Assembly: GCA_015680685.1 (NCBI GenBank)
Contig: MNCI01017954.1
Coordinates: 560,194-624,193 of the forward strand
Direction of reading: 5' to 3'
Source: Gnetum montanum
Lineage: Eukaryota; Streptophyta; Gnetopsida; Gnetales; Gnetaceae
Length of the DNA: 64,000 nucleotides
Shown here piece after piece: positions 47,882 through 59,165 of this stretch; position 1 is the stretch's first letter, and each line of letters opens with the position of its first letter. The position numbers and the translations under genes were made by a program. Under the pieces are notes generated by a model. The model worked only from the letters and a program-made list of their open reading frames with translations, was not told the DNA's origin and ran no database searches.

Positions 47882-48190
47882 AGTTTAAAGTTCTGGTAGA
47901 CTGTCGGGTGTGCTAGTTTAAGGTCCCAGCAGACTGTGATATGCTAGTTTAAGATCCTAGTAGATTGTTGTGCTATTTTAATGTCATAGTGGATGGTGGA
48001 TGGCCAGTTCAAGGTCATAGAGGACCATGCTATGGGTGCCAGTTTTATGTCATGGCCCAAAGATGTGTTGTGCTAGTTTAATGTCATAGCAGACATTCTA
48101 TGCCAGTTTATAGTCATAGCAGACTATCTATGCTAGTTTTACATTGTAGTGGATGTGCTTTGCCAGTTTTACATTGTAGCAGATGATCTG
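47882..48190 (-). repeat. Degenerate repeat block downstream of D integrase
   Basis: About nine units contain AGTTTAAGGTCATAGCAGAC-like sequence in plus reading, with period near 30-40 bp. It is the counterpart of 43,945-44,530. Confidence 0.8.
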
Positions 48191-48225
48191 CTTACCTTGC
48201 TTTGTATCTGATGTAGTCCTTTACG

Positions 48226-51200
48226 TCAAACATAGTATGGCTTGAGGTACAAGTGGTTAACAGGATTTGTGAACTCATTTCCATCTATATCAGCTAGTTT
48301 GAATGCCCCATTCTCATAGGCTTATATGACTATGAAAGGACCTTCCTAGTTTGTTGAGAATTTGCTTACAGGTTCAAAAATAGCCTTGAGGACTAGGTTT
48401 CCTTTTTTGATTGGCCATTGATGTAGGTTGTAATAATGCTTCTACTATTGTTTATCCTGGTACCATTCAATGTGACCAAGTGTTTAGGCATGCTCCTCCT
48501 CTACAGAGTCAAGATCAATGATCCTTGACTCATTATTTTGAGTCTCATCCATAATGTTGGAAAGGATCATCTAAAGTGATGGAATGTGCATTTTAAGAGG
48601 TAGCATCACTTTAGATCCATAAACAAGGCTGTAAGGAGTCTTACCTATAGTCATTCTACACATTGTGTAGTAATCCCACAACAAGTAGAGGATTTGCTCG
48701 TGCCATTGCCTTTTGCTACTACTAAGCATATTTTTTAGAAGGTTAATGATGGGTTTATTTGTTGCCTCTGCTTGACCATTCACCTATGAGTAGGATGATG
48801 AAAAAGAGTGTTTGATGCCAAGGTTGACGCAAAAGGTTTTGATTTCCATGCTACTAAATTATGGCCCATTGTCTGTCACAATAGTCATGGGAAGACCGAA
48901 CCTTGTTACTATGTTATCCAGGATAAAGTGGCAAACCTATTGAGATGTGGTCTTTCTTAGGGTAATAGCCTCTACCCACTTTGTAAAGTATTTGGTGGTA
49001 GTAATAATGAAACTATGCCCTATGGAAGAATTAGATTGATGGGTCCTATGATATCTAGTCCCCATTGCTGGAAAGGCCACATAATCTATGTAGGATGTAA
49101 TTTAGTAAGCAACACATGTATAAGGTTTACATGGTGTTGACATACATCACACGTCCTAAATTTGGTGAGGCAATCTCATTCTATGTAAGGCCAGTAGTAC
49201 CCTAGGTGTCTGATTTTTGCTGCCATAGCCCTAGGGGCTATGTGTCCCTCATAGAGTCCCTCATGGACTTCGTTGACAATATTTTGTACCTATTCATTGC
49301 TAATGCAAGCTAGAAATATCCCATCAAAGGAGCATTTGCATAAGGTGTTATCTCTTATGAGGACATATTATCAGGCTTGTTTTCATTTCGCATCTTTTTG
49401 AGCAGATGTCAAACCGTGTGTGGGTTCGCCATGTTGGAGGTAAGCTTTAATGTTGGCATACCACTCTTGGGTATTTGTTGTACTGATAGATGTGATGTGT
49501 GCCACTTGAGTAATAGGATCTGTGCATTCTATTATCAAAGCGGGCAAGGTGGCAAACAGGTGCGATGGCACATTTAATGCTAACGTGGCTAGTGCATCAA
49601 CTACAATGTTCTCGTTACAAGGCATATGTTGAATGTCCAACATTGTGAACTGCTTTAGTAGACTCTTGGCTAGATCGCAATAAGGTTATAGATGTAAAGC
49701 CTTGCAAGCATAGAATTTAGTGATTTGGTTGACAACTAATTACGAGTTGCCCCAGATTACCAAATGTTGAATTCTTAATTCTTGAGTTGCTAGAAGGCCC
49801 CTAAGGAGTCCTTTGTACTTAGCTATGTTGTTGGTGCAAAGGAATGTAAAATGATACACAAAGGGTCAAATTTCCCTAGAGGGAAATGTTAGAACAGTAG
49901 TGACGCTACCACCTCATGTAGTTGAAGCACCATAAAAATGTAAACTAGCTTCGAAATCAAATGGTATGGGGCTTAGGCTATTGATGTGCTTAACTGGAAA
50001 TTTGGGTTCTATTATTGCCTAGTCATTAATAGGTGAAGTTGTAAGATGTGTCGCTATTACTTGACCCTTTATTGATGATTAGGCTACATAATGTAAATTG
50101 AATTTTGCAGTTATAGCTTTCCATCGGGCTATCCTACTACTCTCGTATAGGTTAGTTGTGATAGCCCGAAGTATGTTGCTCTTGCATATGATGTTAACTT
50201 TACTACGAAATAGGTAATGCCTCCACTTTTTGAGTGCAAATACTAGGGCAAGATAGTTTTTCTCTACCTCATTGTACTTTTCCTCATATGCTATCTATGC
50301 GTGACTCTAGTAGTAGACCAGGATTTCAGACCCGTCATCTCTCTTTTGACATAGCAATGCAGTGATGGATGTGTTCAAAGTGGCAAGGTAGATATAGAAA
50401 GGCCTATCCCTCTATGGTGGGTAAACAGTTGAAAGATGCAAAAGATCTTTCTTTAGGTTATCGAAGGCTTATTGACATTGTTCTGTCCACTCGAAGTTGA
50501 CCCCCTTCTTAAGCAGGTGTTGCATGGGGTGTAGTTTGTCTATCAACCTCGTGATAAACCTTTCGATAAAGTGTACTCTACCTTGCAACCTGCGTAACTC
50601 CTTAAGGTTTGTAGGTGGCACTAGGTTAACAATAGCTCTAAATTTATCAAGGTCTACTCGTATCCCTATTTCTAACACTACAAAGCCTTACATGCATTTG
50701 ATTTTTACTCTAAAAACACATTTCCTAAGGTTGAGGTGCAGGTCATGCCTATGACAATGTTGGAGAACTACACTTAGATCGTTGGGATGATTAGTAGCTT
50801 CATTAGACTTGACTACTATGTCATCAATGTAGTTGTTCAACCTTTCTAAGAGGTAATCGCTAAAGATGTATGTTATAGCTCGTTGATATGTTGCTCCAAC
50901 ATTTTTTTAATCCAAAGGGCATCATTGTATAGCAAAAAGTCCCCCAAGGAGTCATAAAGGTAGTTTCTAACTAATGCTATGGGTTGATGCGAATTTGGTT
51001 ATAGCCCGAGAACCCATCCATGAAGGATAGTAAGGCATGACTAGCCATAGTGTCGATAAGTTGATCGATACTTGGTAGTGGGAAGTCATCCTTAATAGTT
51101 GCTTTGTCCAGGTCTCAAAAGTCTATACAAATTTGTATACCTCTTATTTTCTTAGAAACTACAACAATGTTCAATACCCATTTTGAGTAATCAACTGCTC

Positions 51201-51693
51201 GAATGAAACCAGCTTGGTAAAGCTTGGTGATTTCATCACGTATAGCTAAAGCGATGTTTGGCTTGATTTTTTAAGCTTTTTGCTTAACTGCTTTGACACA
51301 TGGGTCTAAAATGATGTTGTGTTGTATGAGTCACGAGTCTAAGCCCGACATTTCTTCGTATGAACATGCAAAAACTTTGATATTGTCATTAAGTACTTTT
51401 AAGATGTTTTGTTACACTTGTGGCTCTAGTAGGAAACTGACTTTACATGTTGTTGTCTCACCTCTAGACGTAGTTATAGGGGTTTCAGTAAGAGGGTCCT
51501 CAATCACATCACCAGCCTCTAGGACTAAGGCCTAGACTAGATGTTCGAGCTCATCTAGGGATGTTTCTAGCAATGCTATAGTGTCATGAGTGAAGGATTC
51601 CAAGTCTATTGATGCTAAGAATAAGTATCTTGTAAGCCTTCCATGAGGTCCTATTAGGACAAGGGGCTTGTGGATATTGTCCTGTATAGCCAT
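48226..51693 (-). pseudogene. pol: Element D RT-RNase H-aRNase H-integrase ORF (broken)
   Basis: The start codon at 51,693 and the stop at 48,226 match C's ORF. RT shows DEITKLYQAGFIRAVDYSKW, DDFPLPSIDQLIDTMASHAL and FLDG-like FMDGFSGYNQI (about 51,000-51,260). The second RNase H ends HMPCNENIVVDALATLALN at 49,560-49,630. Integrase shows NGQAEATNKPIINLL (48,735-48,780). There are many stops and some frameshifts, more than in C. Confidence 0.85.
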
Positions 51694-51796
51694 TTTCAAA
51701 GCACTCTTACAAAATCATTAAACATGTAAACGTCAATTGGTACCTATTTAATGCAATAAAATGTACATAAGGTAATCATGTGATGCAACATAATTT

Positions 51797-52110
51797 CTAG
51801 TTTAAGGTCATAACAGACCGTAACAATGCAAAATTATATTTTCATATTGCCATTTTAAGGTCGTAATGGACTATAACTATGCAAAATTTGTAAATTGGAA
51901 TTTCCAGTTTAAGATCTTAATAGACCGTAACAATGTGATATTGTGAGTTAAAGTTGCCAGTTTAAGGTCATAGTGGACCATAACTAGGCTACATTGTAGA
52001 AAGAATGCTAAAATTGCCAATTTAAGATCATGGTGGACCATCATTGGGCTGTATTATAGGCTAAAATTGCTAGTTTAAGATCTTTGCGGATCATTAACTA
52101 TGCAAAATTT
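51797..52110 (-). repeat. Degenerate repeat block between D RT and the antisense gene
   Basis: About six units contain AGTTTAAG(G/A)TC(A/T)TA and a GGACC or GACCG core, with longer spacers than in the tail block. It is the counterpart of 39,895-40,285. Confidence 0.75.
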
Positions 52111-52139
52111 GTAAATATGAAGTGAAAATTTTGGTGGAC

Positions 52140-52270
52140 CCACTTACTACGCTGCTGATGAGTGCTACGCTGCAGTGGGACTATGCTACAGTAGTGCTAC
52201 ACTGCCAGGGTGTTCAGTGTTACTTGGGACATGAAAGTGATAAGTGTTTTTACTGTGTTGGCTATAAATA
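52140..52270 (+). promoter_or_regulatory. Promoter of the D antisense gene
   Basis: GCTACGCTGCAG, CTATGCTACAG and GCTACACTG motifs (52,151-52,204) precede a TATA box CTATAAATA (52,262-52,270). The ATG of exon 1 follows 132 bp later. The motifs are of the same type as the hairpin arrays in this family's LTRs, but the sequence after the TATA box differs from the LTR, so this is not simply an LTR fragment. Confidence 0.65.
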
Positions 52271-52401
52271 GGGGATTACCCCCTGGTAAACTTGTCATTT
52301 TCATTGTTAGAGCCCACACCGAAAGTGTAGTGCGGTCAAACTGGGAGAGAGTGTAATAGGTGTAGCATAGCAGTTGGTACAATTGATTTGTGAGCAAGGC
52401 A

Positions 52402-55400
52402 ATGGTGTGCAAAAATGAATGCAGGCATCGAGGTCTTGCTAAGGTGGATGAAGTGAGGGACACTCTGGGACCCCTCTCCAAGGCACACGTCAAGGAGCGA
52501 TGGGAGGCTCCATTTGCTTGGTAAGTCACTATGCTACCCTCATCTTCATTATGTGATGTATTAGGCTAGATTTCCATTACTATTATTGTTCTGGCCATCA
52601 CGGTCATCATTGCTACAACTGTTGTCATTGTTTTTGTTGCCATTTTGGCTGCTGTGCCATGGCTGTCGCCACTTTGGCCATAGTAGCCATGGTGGTTGCT
52701 ATGCTATAATTGTGCATGGTACTATCCTGGCCACCATTACTAAGAATGGTCACTGTGCTATTGCAGGGGTTTGGATGGCATTGTGCATGCTCAGCATAGC
52801 ATACTATCCTTAGAAGAGATTTTTTATTTGCAAAGTTTTGGGACATCGTAGCACATGTTGTAGCGTAGTGTAGCATGAGCAAAGGGGGAGTCTATTGTGT
52901 CTGTGTTTCACCTAGCCATGTTTCATGCAATCGGGTAGGGTTAGGCCAAGACAACAGGAATGCTGTGTGCATTTTTCTAAGCCATGTTGTTTTGACATTG
53001 TGATTGTTACTATTACATTTTTGTTCCTATTACACTACGCTATTATATTGATAGACCTGTTGGGCTGTCATGCTGGAAATCTGTCATGCTACCATGCTGT
53101 TGAAGGCCCACTATGCTACCAAACTGTTAGAGTGTTTTGCGTGCAACATTGGCATGCCTATTACATGTTATGCTTTTTGTACTTGTTATATTGTTACACT
53201 TATCACATTATTGCTTCTGTTGTAGTTGCCACTTTGCTACGTTGCATGGGGTGTGGTTGTCCTGCTACATTGTGTGTAACACAACCATTACTGTTGTACA
53301 AAGTGTGACTACTATGCTATGCTGTATAGAACATGTTTGTCATGTTATGTTGTGCCATGTGTAGTTGCTATGTTGCACTATGTAGGATGTAGCCGCTATG
53401 CTATGCTACGTATGACACTTTGCAATGTTTAATCCTGTTTTGCTAGGGACTTATTATTTCATGCCTAAGGAAAAAAATATATAGCAAGAGTTATGTTATG
53501 CTATTTGGTGCTTGTCACTTGAATGTTGCACTAATGCTTTCTTGTTGTATTGCACAGGGTCATGCTAAAACCTGTCCTGATCATCCTTGAGGTGGTAGGA
53601 GTCTTATGCTACCTAACCCATGGCCAACGTCCCCCCTCCCCATGCATGGGTAGGGCATCAGGTGATTTGGTTCTGGAAAGGTGCATGAGACTTCCTAGAG
53701 TTCCCCTTTACAATTTTGGTGTGATCGTGTGGTCACACTTATTGGTCGAAACAATAGTTGTACTTATAGAAACATTGTTGCCTGGGGCAAACCAGGGCAT
53801 TTTGAAGTTCATGGCTGATGGGTGGATCAAAGGAAAAGGGGTAGAAGGCTCAGACTAGCACCCAAGGGGCTTGAGACACTTAAGTTGGATCTAGGACATG
53901 CCCGAATACAAATGCTACCATCTATACAACACGTTATACGTTGCCCATTACATGGGCACCTACTTTGAGAACCCACTTGGAACCATTTATTCTATTGGTG
54001 GGTGAGTCTTGTGAAGGTGTTTTAAATGTGTGATATCATTTTCCTTATGCTAGTCAAAATGCTTACTACATTCTTGCATGTTTCTAGGTTTTATATTGAC
54101 CAAGACGATCTTCATGGTAACACGAATACATTGGCATTGGCCCAAACGACTCTGCAAGAGTTCTCCTCTATCGGGAACATGTGCGATGGTGTTATAGAAC
54201 AACTTGGGCTTGATTATAAAATCTATCCAACCAAGTATTCCAAATTCTATGGGAAATGTAAAGAGGTTGGCTAGTTGGATAATGAATGGGCATCTCACCG
54301 ACCTCTTACTGTTAAAGACATTCTAGTGGAAATTTCACCATTTCCTACGCCATTTAAACTTGGTATGTTAAATCATGCATTTTTTATGTGCTCAAGTAAT
54401 TATTTACTTTTTCTTTTGCTAATTCTTTATTTCTAGCCATTACAATAACGAGCGAATCCCAAGAAGGTTACAGTGATTACCTCTAGGTGTGATGAGACTA
54501 ACCTCTTCTTCACATATGGGGAGGTGGACGAGACTCAGTGTTGGCTTTGCAATGGGACCCCAACCATCTTGTTTCACAAAATTTAGGAGGCTAGGCTCAT
54601 GGATTTATTCTTGGCAGTAAATCCAAGTGTCCTGGTTGCAAAAATGCTTTCCCTAGTTGATTCCTTCTTTGAAAAGGCTAATTGCTTCTGCACACGTGTT
54701 CACAATGTGTGGGTGGTGTTCGAAATTAATGACCAACTATTTGTATCTTGTTGGTGTCCCTTTTGATGGTCTCCCTATAGGAGAAAATCTAGCAAAGATG
54801 CAAACCATCAAGGGGATATCGAGGAATGGGTAGGGACAAGCAAGGACTAAAAGGGGATTTACATCCATAAGGTCAAGCTAGCGGTGGCCCAAATGGTTTA
54901 CCCTGTCTTCCATACCCATGCTTTTCCTAAGCTACTCTCTCAAGGAAAAATCCTTGAAGTAGAGCAAGCCCAGATCATTAGGGAGATCATGGAAGAAGGG
55001 ACCCTTTATAATTGGGCCAAGTACCTCTTTGAAGGCTTGCATGCTAAAATGGTCAAGCTTCGTGAGAAGCTTGATTCTTGTTTCAACGTGCATTATGTCT
55101 TCTTCATAGCTTTCATGCAACACTTTGTGGAATTTCTAGTGGCCCATGAAAATGGCACTTGGGTACAACAGGATTGTAACCAGATATCTAAGGCATGGAT
55201 TTTCCAAGTTTTTTGCACCACTCGATCCCAAGACCCCTTGGAAGCTATTGGGGAATCATTTTCAATAATGACAAGGGATCAGGTGTCATGCCATTTTCGT
55301 GCCTGGGACAACATTGGGGAGGCATCTCCCATCAACACAGGTAATGTGTTAAGGGGAGAACACCTCATTGTAGAAACCATGAAGACTAGGCTACAATGTA

Positions 55401-57183
55401 AAAATTCTCATCCTCCAAAAGAACCTCCCTGTGCGAATGAAGAAAGAGGGAGGAAGTTGCAAATCAAAGTTCACAGAGTGTATCCGATAGTTGGTAAGTA
55501 TATCTAATTGCTTTGTTAGTGTAGAAGCTACTATGCTATGCTATTCTATGTAGCATAGCATAGTGTAGGACCCATTTTATGTCTGAGTATTTTGCTTACT
55601 TTGACCATGTTTATTAGAAGAGGAAGAAGGTTTTGGCCCATGAAGTAGGGGCACTTGCTAAAGAAGAGGAAGAAGAGGCCCCAACTATAGAAGAAGAGGT
55701 CCCTACCATGGAGGAAGAGGTCCCAACTATTGATGAACTTTTCTCAAAGTGTGCCTCAGTGCCTGAGGGGCACATGACTGTTGAAGATGCTACCACACTT
55801 TTGAGTCAGCTGGAAGAAGAGGGGCTACAATTTGATGTTGGTGAGTTTGATCACTTGCTTGATAGTGTGTTGATGGGTGATCTTAGGGTTTGCTGGGTAG
55901 GAGCTTTACACTATTGTTTATGTTGTTTTTCAACCTCATTTTTTCCTCTCCACCATTGCTAACATGTTTTATTATGCAGTGGACATCACTGTTGATGCCC
56001 TTGATCCTTCTTCCTCGATCCTTCTCTGATCATGGACTGGGACCCCCAATAAATTTACCTTTATGGAGGGGATGGTCGATGACATGATTGATCGTCTAAG
56101 GCAGATCAACCCTAAGATAGGTATGTTGCAGTTACTACATTAGGCTCTCTAAGTTGTTACATTTCTTTGCTATGGCACTGTGACTAACATTTGCCCATGT
56201 GCGATTGATAGCTTCTCACCTCAAGTGGGATCCTTGACAAGTTGTTGAAGTTGACACTATGCCTGAACTTCCTCCAGAGGTAGCCGAGGTACCTCGTCAC
56301 ATATATGAGGAAACAAGTAAATGTGCATTGTACTTGGCACACTCCTTATGGAAGTGTAGGTGTGTGAATGAGGACCTCTGGAAGAGGGTACATAAACTTG
56401 AGAAAGAGAAGGCCAACCTCACCACTGAGTTGGGGGACCTCTGGTCCAAGAATGAATTTCTATTGGCCCATGACACTCGTGATGGCAGTTGACGTACAAC
56501 CGTTATTGATTATGCAAGATATTGGACAATCGTACGAAGTAAGAATGAGACCACTCGCAAGATCATAGAATAACACATGCAAATGGAACTTATGGCCTAG
56601 AAGAACCAAGACTAGAAGGATTATAGTACAAAGGTGTAAAAATGGGGACAAGCACAAAAGAACCATAAGCATAGGTATAAAATGGAACATGTCACCTATT
56701 GTAAACAATACTGGGATGTTTCTATTGAGTTGCATACCCATAAGCTATTCCTTGATGTCATTGGTGCTTCTAAAGCCTAAGAGAAATTCATGCAATAGGT
56801 GACAGTCAGTTAGTCTCCTGAAAGGGAAATGACCCTACCTATTGAGGAGACCACCACTGCCACCTTTTCCCTAGGACCACCCAGATGGATAGCTATGGAA
56901 AAAGGGAAAGTTGTGGCAAGCACTAATCTGGGAGAGGGGAATTGGGCCAACCTCACTAAGGAGGAGATCTTGCAATGTCTTGTAGCTAGAATGGATAAGA
57001 TTCCCTCTGAAATTGATGTGGGAACATCTCAGGTTAGTCACTTTTTGCTATGTCATAGTTTATTTTATGAGAGCCTTTGTTGTAGTTTTGATTCACTATT
57101 TTAGTTTCTACATTATGTAGGATCCAAATGGAGACATAGGACCCTGTGGAACAAGAAATGAGGATGCTAATGAAGATTTATAG
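52402..57183 (+). pseudogene. D antisense gene: 8-exon gene of unknown function, decayed
   Basis: Exons: 52,402-52,520; 53,558-54,001; 54,088-54,362; 54,437-55,493; 55,618-55,840; 55,980-56,120; 56,212-57,032; 57,121-57,183. Donors are GTAAGT, GTGAGT, GTATGT, GTAAGT, GTGAGT, GTATGT and GTTAGT; all acceptors end AG. Phase carries across junctions 1-2, 2-3, 5-6, 6-7 and 7-8; exon 4 has an indel. The product would be about 1,050 residues: N-terminus MVCKNECRHRGLAKVDE, globular middle (VYPVFHTHAFPKLLSQGKIL), basic KRKK at exon 5, then an acidic stretch, and coiled coil in exon 7 (RVHKLEKEKANLTTELGDLW). Internal stops are mostly at expected Gln or Arg codons. The family is not recognised. Confidence 0.7.
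52521..53557 (+). other. Intron 1 of the D antisense gene
   Basis: It opens GTAAGTCACT and closes TTGTATTGCACAG. It is long (about 1.04 kb), T-rich, and carries scattered GCTATGCTACG-type motifs (for example 53,394-53,412). No supported coding frame; the small open frames here are not conserved. Confidence 0.6.
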
Positions 57184-57362
57184 TGTGGCAGTAAAAGATT
57201 TTTATTTTTATTTTTGAATTTAATTTTTTGTAAACATTATTGTATGGAATGAAATTGAATGAAAAGTGAAACGTCAAATCGTTATTTCGTTCTTTTGGCT
57301 AATTAATTTTAATTGAATTTTTTATTAATGTGTTTAGGCCCTTTGTGGGCCCCCTTGTTTTA
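57184..57362 (+). other. 3' flank of the D antisense gene
   Basis: An A/T-rich stretch follows the stop codon and contains AATGAAA-type words near 57,248-57,266 that could serve as poly(A) signals. No coding frame. Confidence 0.4.
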
Positions 57363-57664
57363 GTTTAAGGCCATTTCGGGCCACGATGATAGTTTAAGGC
57401 CATTTCGGGCCACAATAATAGTTTAAGGTCATTTTAGGTCATTGCTTCTTGATGATTTTGTTTATTTTTTCTTGTTATCTTAACTTTAGGGAAACAAAGT
57501 TGCTAGTTTTAGGCCATTTCGGGCTATGCTAGTTTTAGGTTGTTTTGGGTGATTGTAGCAATGATAACTTTCTTATTTTTTTTTTCTTTATGTTAGAGGA
57601 GGTAGAGTTGCCCGTTTCAGGCCTTAGTGGGCTGCAATGGTAGTTTAAGGCCATTCAGAGCCAG
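57363..57664 (-). repeat. Degenerate repeat block between protease and antisense gene
   Basis: Units read AGTTTAAGGCCATTTCGGGCC with variants; the first three have a period near 29-31 bp and then spacing widens. It shares the AGTTTAAGG(C/T)C core and orientation with 51,797-52,110 and 47,882-48,190. Confidence 0.8.
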
Positions 57665-58042
57665 GTGGTAGATCATTAATGCAAGTAATAGCCACAATGT
57701 AAATAGTGGACATAATGTAAATAGTAGACATGATGCAAATGCAGACAGTAGATGTGATGTAAAGAATTAAAATAATGTAAACAGTGATTGTAATGCCAAA
57801 GACGAACATAATGCAAATAGTGAAAGTAATTATAAAAATGTCAATAGTAAACATGATGTAGACAATGAATGAAATGCAAAAAATTAAGATCAAAGAAATC
57901 TACGTGTTGAAGCCAAGCATGGACATAATTGAATTAGAGATAGTTTCTAATTATGCAATTGTTTTCTAACCCATTATGGGCTAGGCAAAGTATAAGGTTG
58001 AGAGGCTTTGTTATGGTATTCTTCTATGTCGTTGTCTATTGT
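57665..58042 (-). other. Spacer after D protease
   Basis: It contains a run of AATGTAAA/GATGCAAA-like words with period near 18-24 bp (57,690-57,880). No coding frame is supported apart from a possible short continuation of the protease frame. Confidence 0.45.
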
Positions 58043-58803
58043 CTAAAAAGGCAACTTAGCCCACATAGTTTCTTTATCTGAGTTGGTGTTTTTGGCTGGC
58101 TCATTAGTCAAGCAAGGGATTTCAGTGTGAACAGATGCTTGGTTCTCAAAGATTACTATCTCTGAACCTTGCTCCATGTTAATGTTGTTTATGGCTTGGG
58201 CAGCCACTTCATCACTATAGATCACCACTTCCCCGCCCATGTAGGGTAAGTGGATCTCTTGATGTATCGATGAAGAGACAACCCTTAATTGGGCTAACCA
58301 TGACCTCCCCAAGATCATGTTGAACCCAGGCATCTCTTTGACCACAATGAACACTATGCTTGTGGGAAATGATCCCTTGCCACAAAGTTAATGTGGATAG
58401 TTCCTTTTACCACTACACATGCTTTGTTGAATGATTTCAGGCACGAAGTTGCCATGGGCTTGATTTGATCAACCAAGCCCAATTTGTACACTATGGGAAA
58501 TGGAATGACATTTGTAGCAGCCTTGTCATCAATGTGTACCCTTTGAATCTTGTACTAGCCAACCCGAATTATGAGGAACATGGGTGCTGTTGTCACTTGA
58601 CCTTTCTCAAGGTCATCCTTAATGGACTTATCATGAAATGTCAAGTGGGTTGGCTGCGGTTCTTTAGCCGTAGAGGAAAGCATGATAGCGTGGATTGCTT
58701 TCTCTTTAGCTGGCATGTTTTTGTCAACTGGGATAGATGCTAACATGCAAATCATGGCCTCATGATGCACTGTGGAAGTCATTATCAAGTCATATAGGCT
58801 CAA
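58043..58803 (-). pseudogene. pol: Element D aspartic protease (broken)
   Basis: On the minus strand FHDKSIKDDLEKGQVTTAP leads to the active-site region IDDKAATNVIPFPIVYKLGL (about 58,480-58,545). The expected D-[D/S]-G-[A/S] reads D-D-K-A, so the Gly is lost. The C-terminal strand PGFNMILGRSWLAQL (58,300-58,345) is intact. The frame ends WAKLPF at 58,043. It follows gag and precedes the antisense-gene module. Confidence 0.75.
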
Positions 58804-58928
58804 AGTTGTGTTTTCTTGATTCAGGCCCTGTTTGACTTATGTAAGGGTGTTGAGAAGGTCTTGCTTGCCATATTTTTGTTTTCTACCCATTTCCTCCTCT
58901 ATTTTTCCTAGAAGACAGATCTCTCGAG

Positions 58929-58952
58929 GGTGGGGGGGGGGGGGGGGGGGGT
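58929..58952 (+). repeat. Poly-G tract
   Basis: An uninterrupted run of about 22 G lies between D gag and protease. It is likely a hypermutable homopolymer or a sequencing artefact. Confidence 0.8.
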
Positions 58953-59165
58953 AGTTCTAGGTTAAGAGCTAGGCTTCCTTAGGTGGGGAGGTGACAATTG
59001 CGTCTGTGCAGTGTTACCAATTGCTGATGATGAAGGGGCCATGGGCATTGAGGACAAGGGGGTAGGCTTGGGGGGACCTAACATGGTGTGTTCCCTAGCC
59101 ATATTTCTTGGTAAACACTCCTCATACTTTTTTGGATGAGGAGGCTATGGTGCAGTTTTTGTTGC

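Noticed and set aside
52140-52330. Solo or truncated LTR of the C/D family inserted in plus orientation
   Set aside because: Motif and TATA box are similar in kind, but the sequence after the TATA box does not match the LTRs, no TGAAA/TTTCA ends or duplication are seen, and C has the same segment at the same place.
52586-53364. Several plus-strand ORFs rich in Cys, Leu and His
   Set aside because: They lie in intron 1 of the D antisense gene, overlap in different frames and follow repeats of GCTATGCTACG.
55614-55796. Minus-strand Ser-rich ORF
   Set aside because: It is the shadow of exon 5 of the D antisense gene, whose plus-strand frame has matching splice phases.
57645-57893. Ile/Thr-rich minus-strand ORF
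   Set aside because: It arises from short AATGTAAA-type repeats; the residue pattern is repetitive and no homologue is seen in C.
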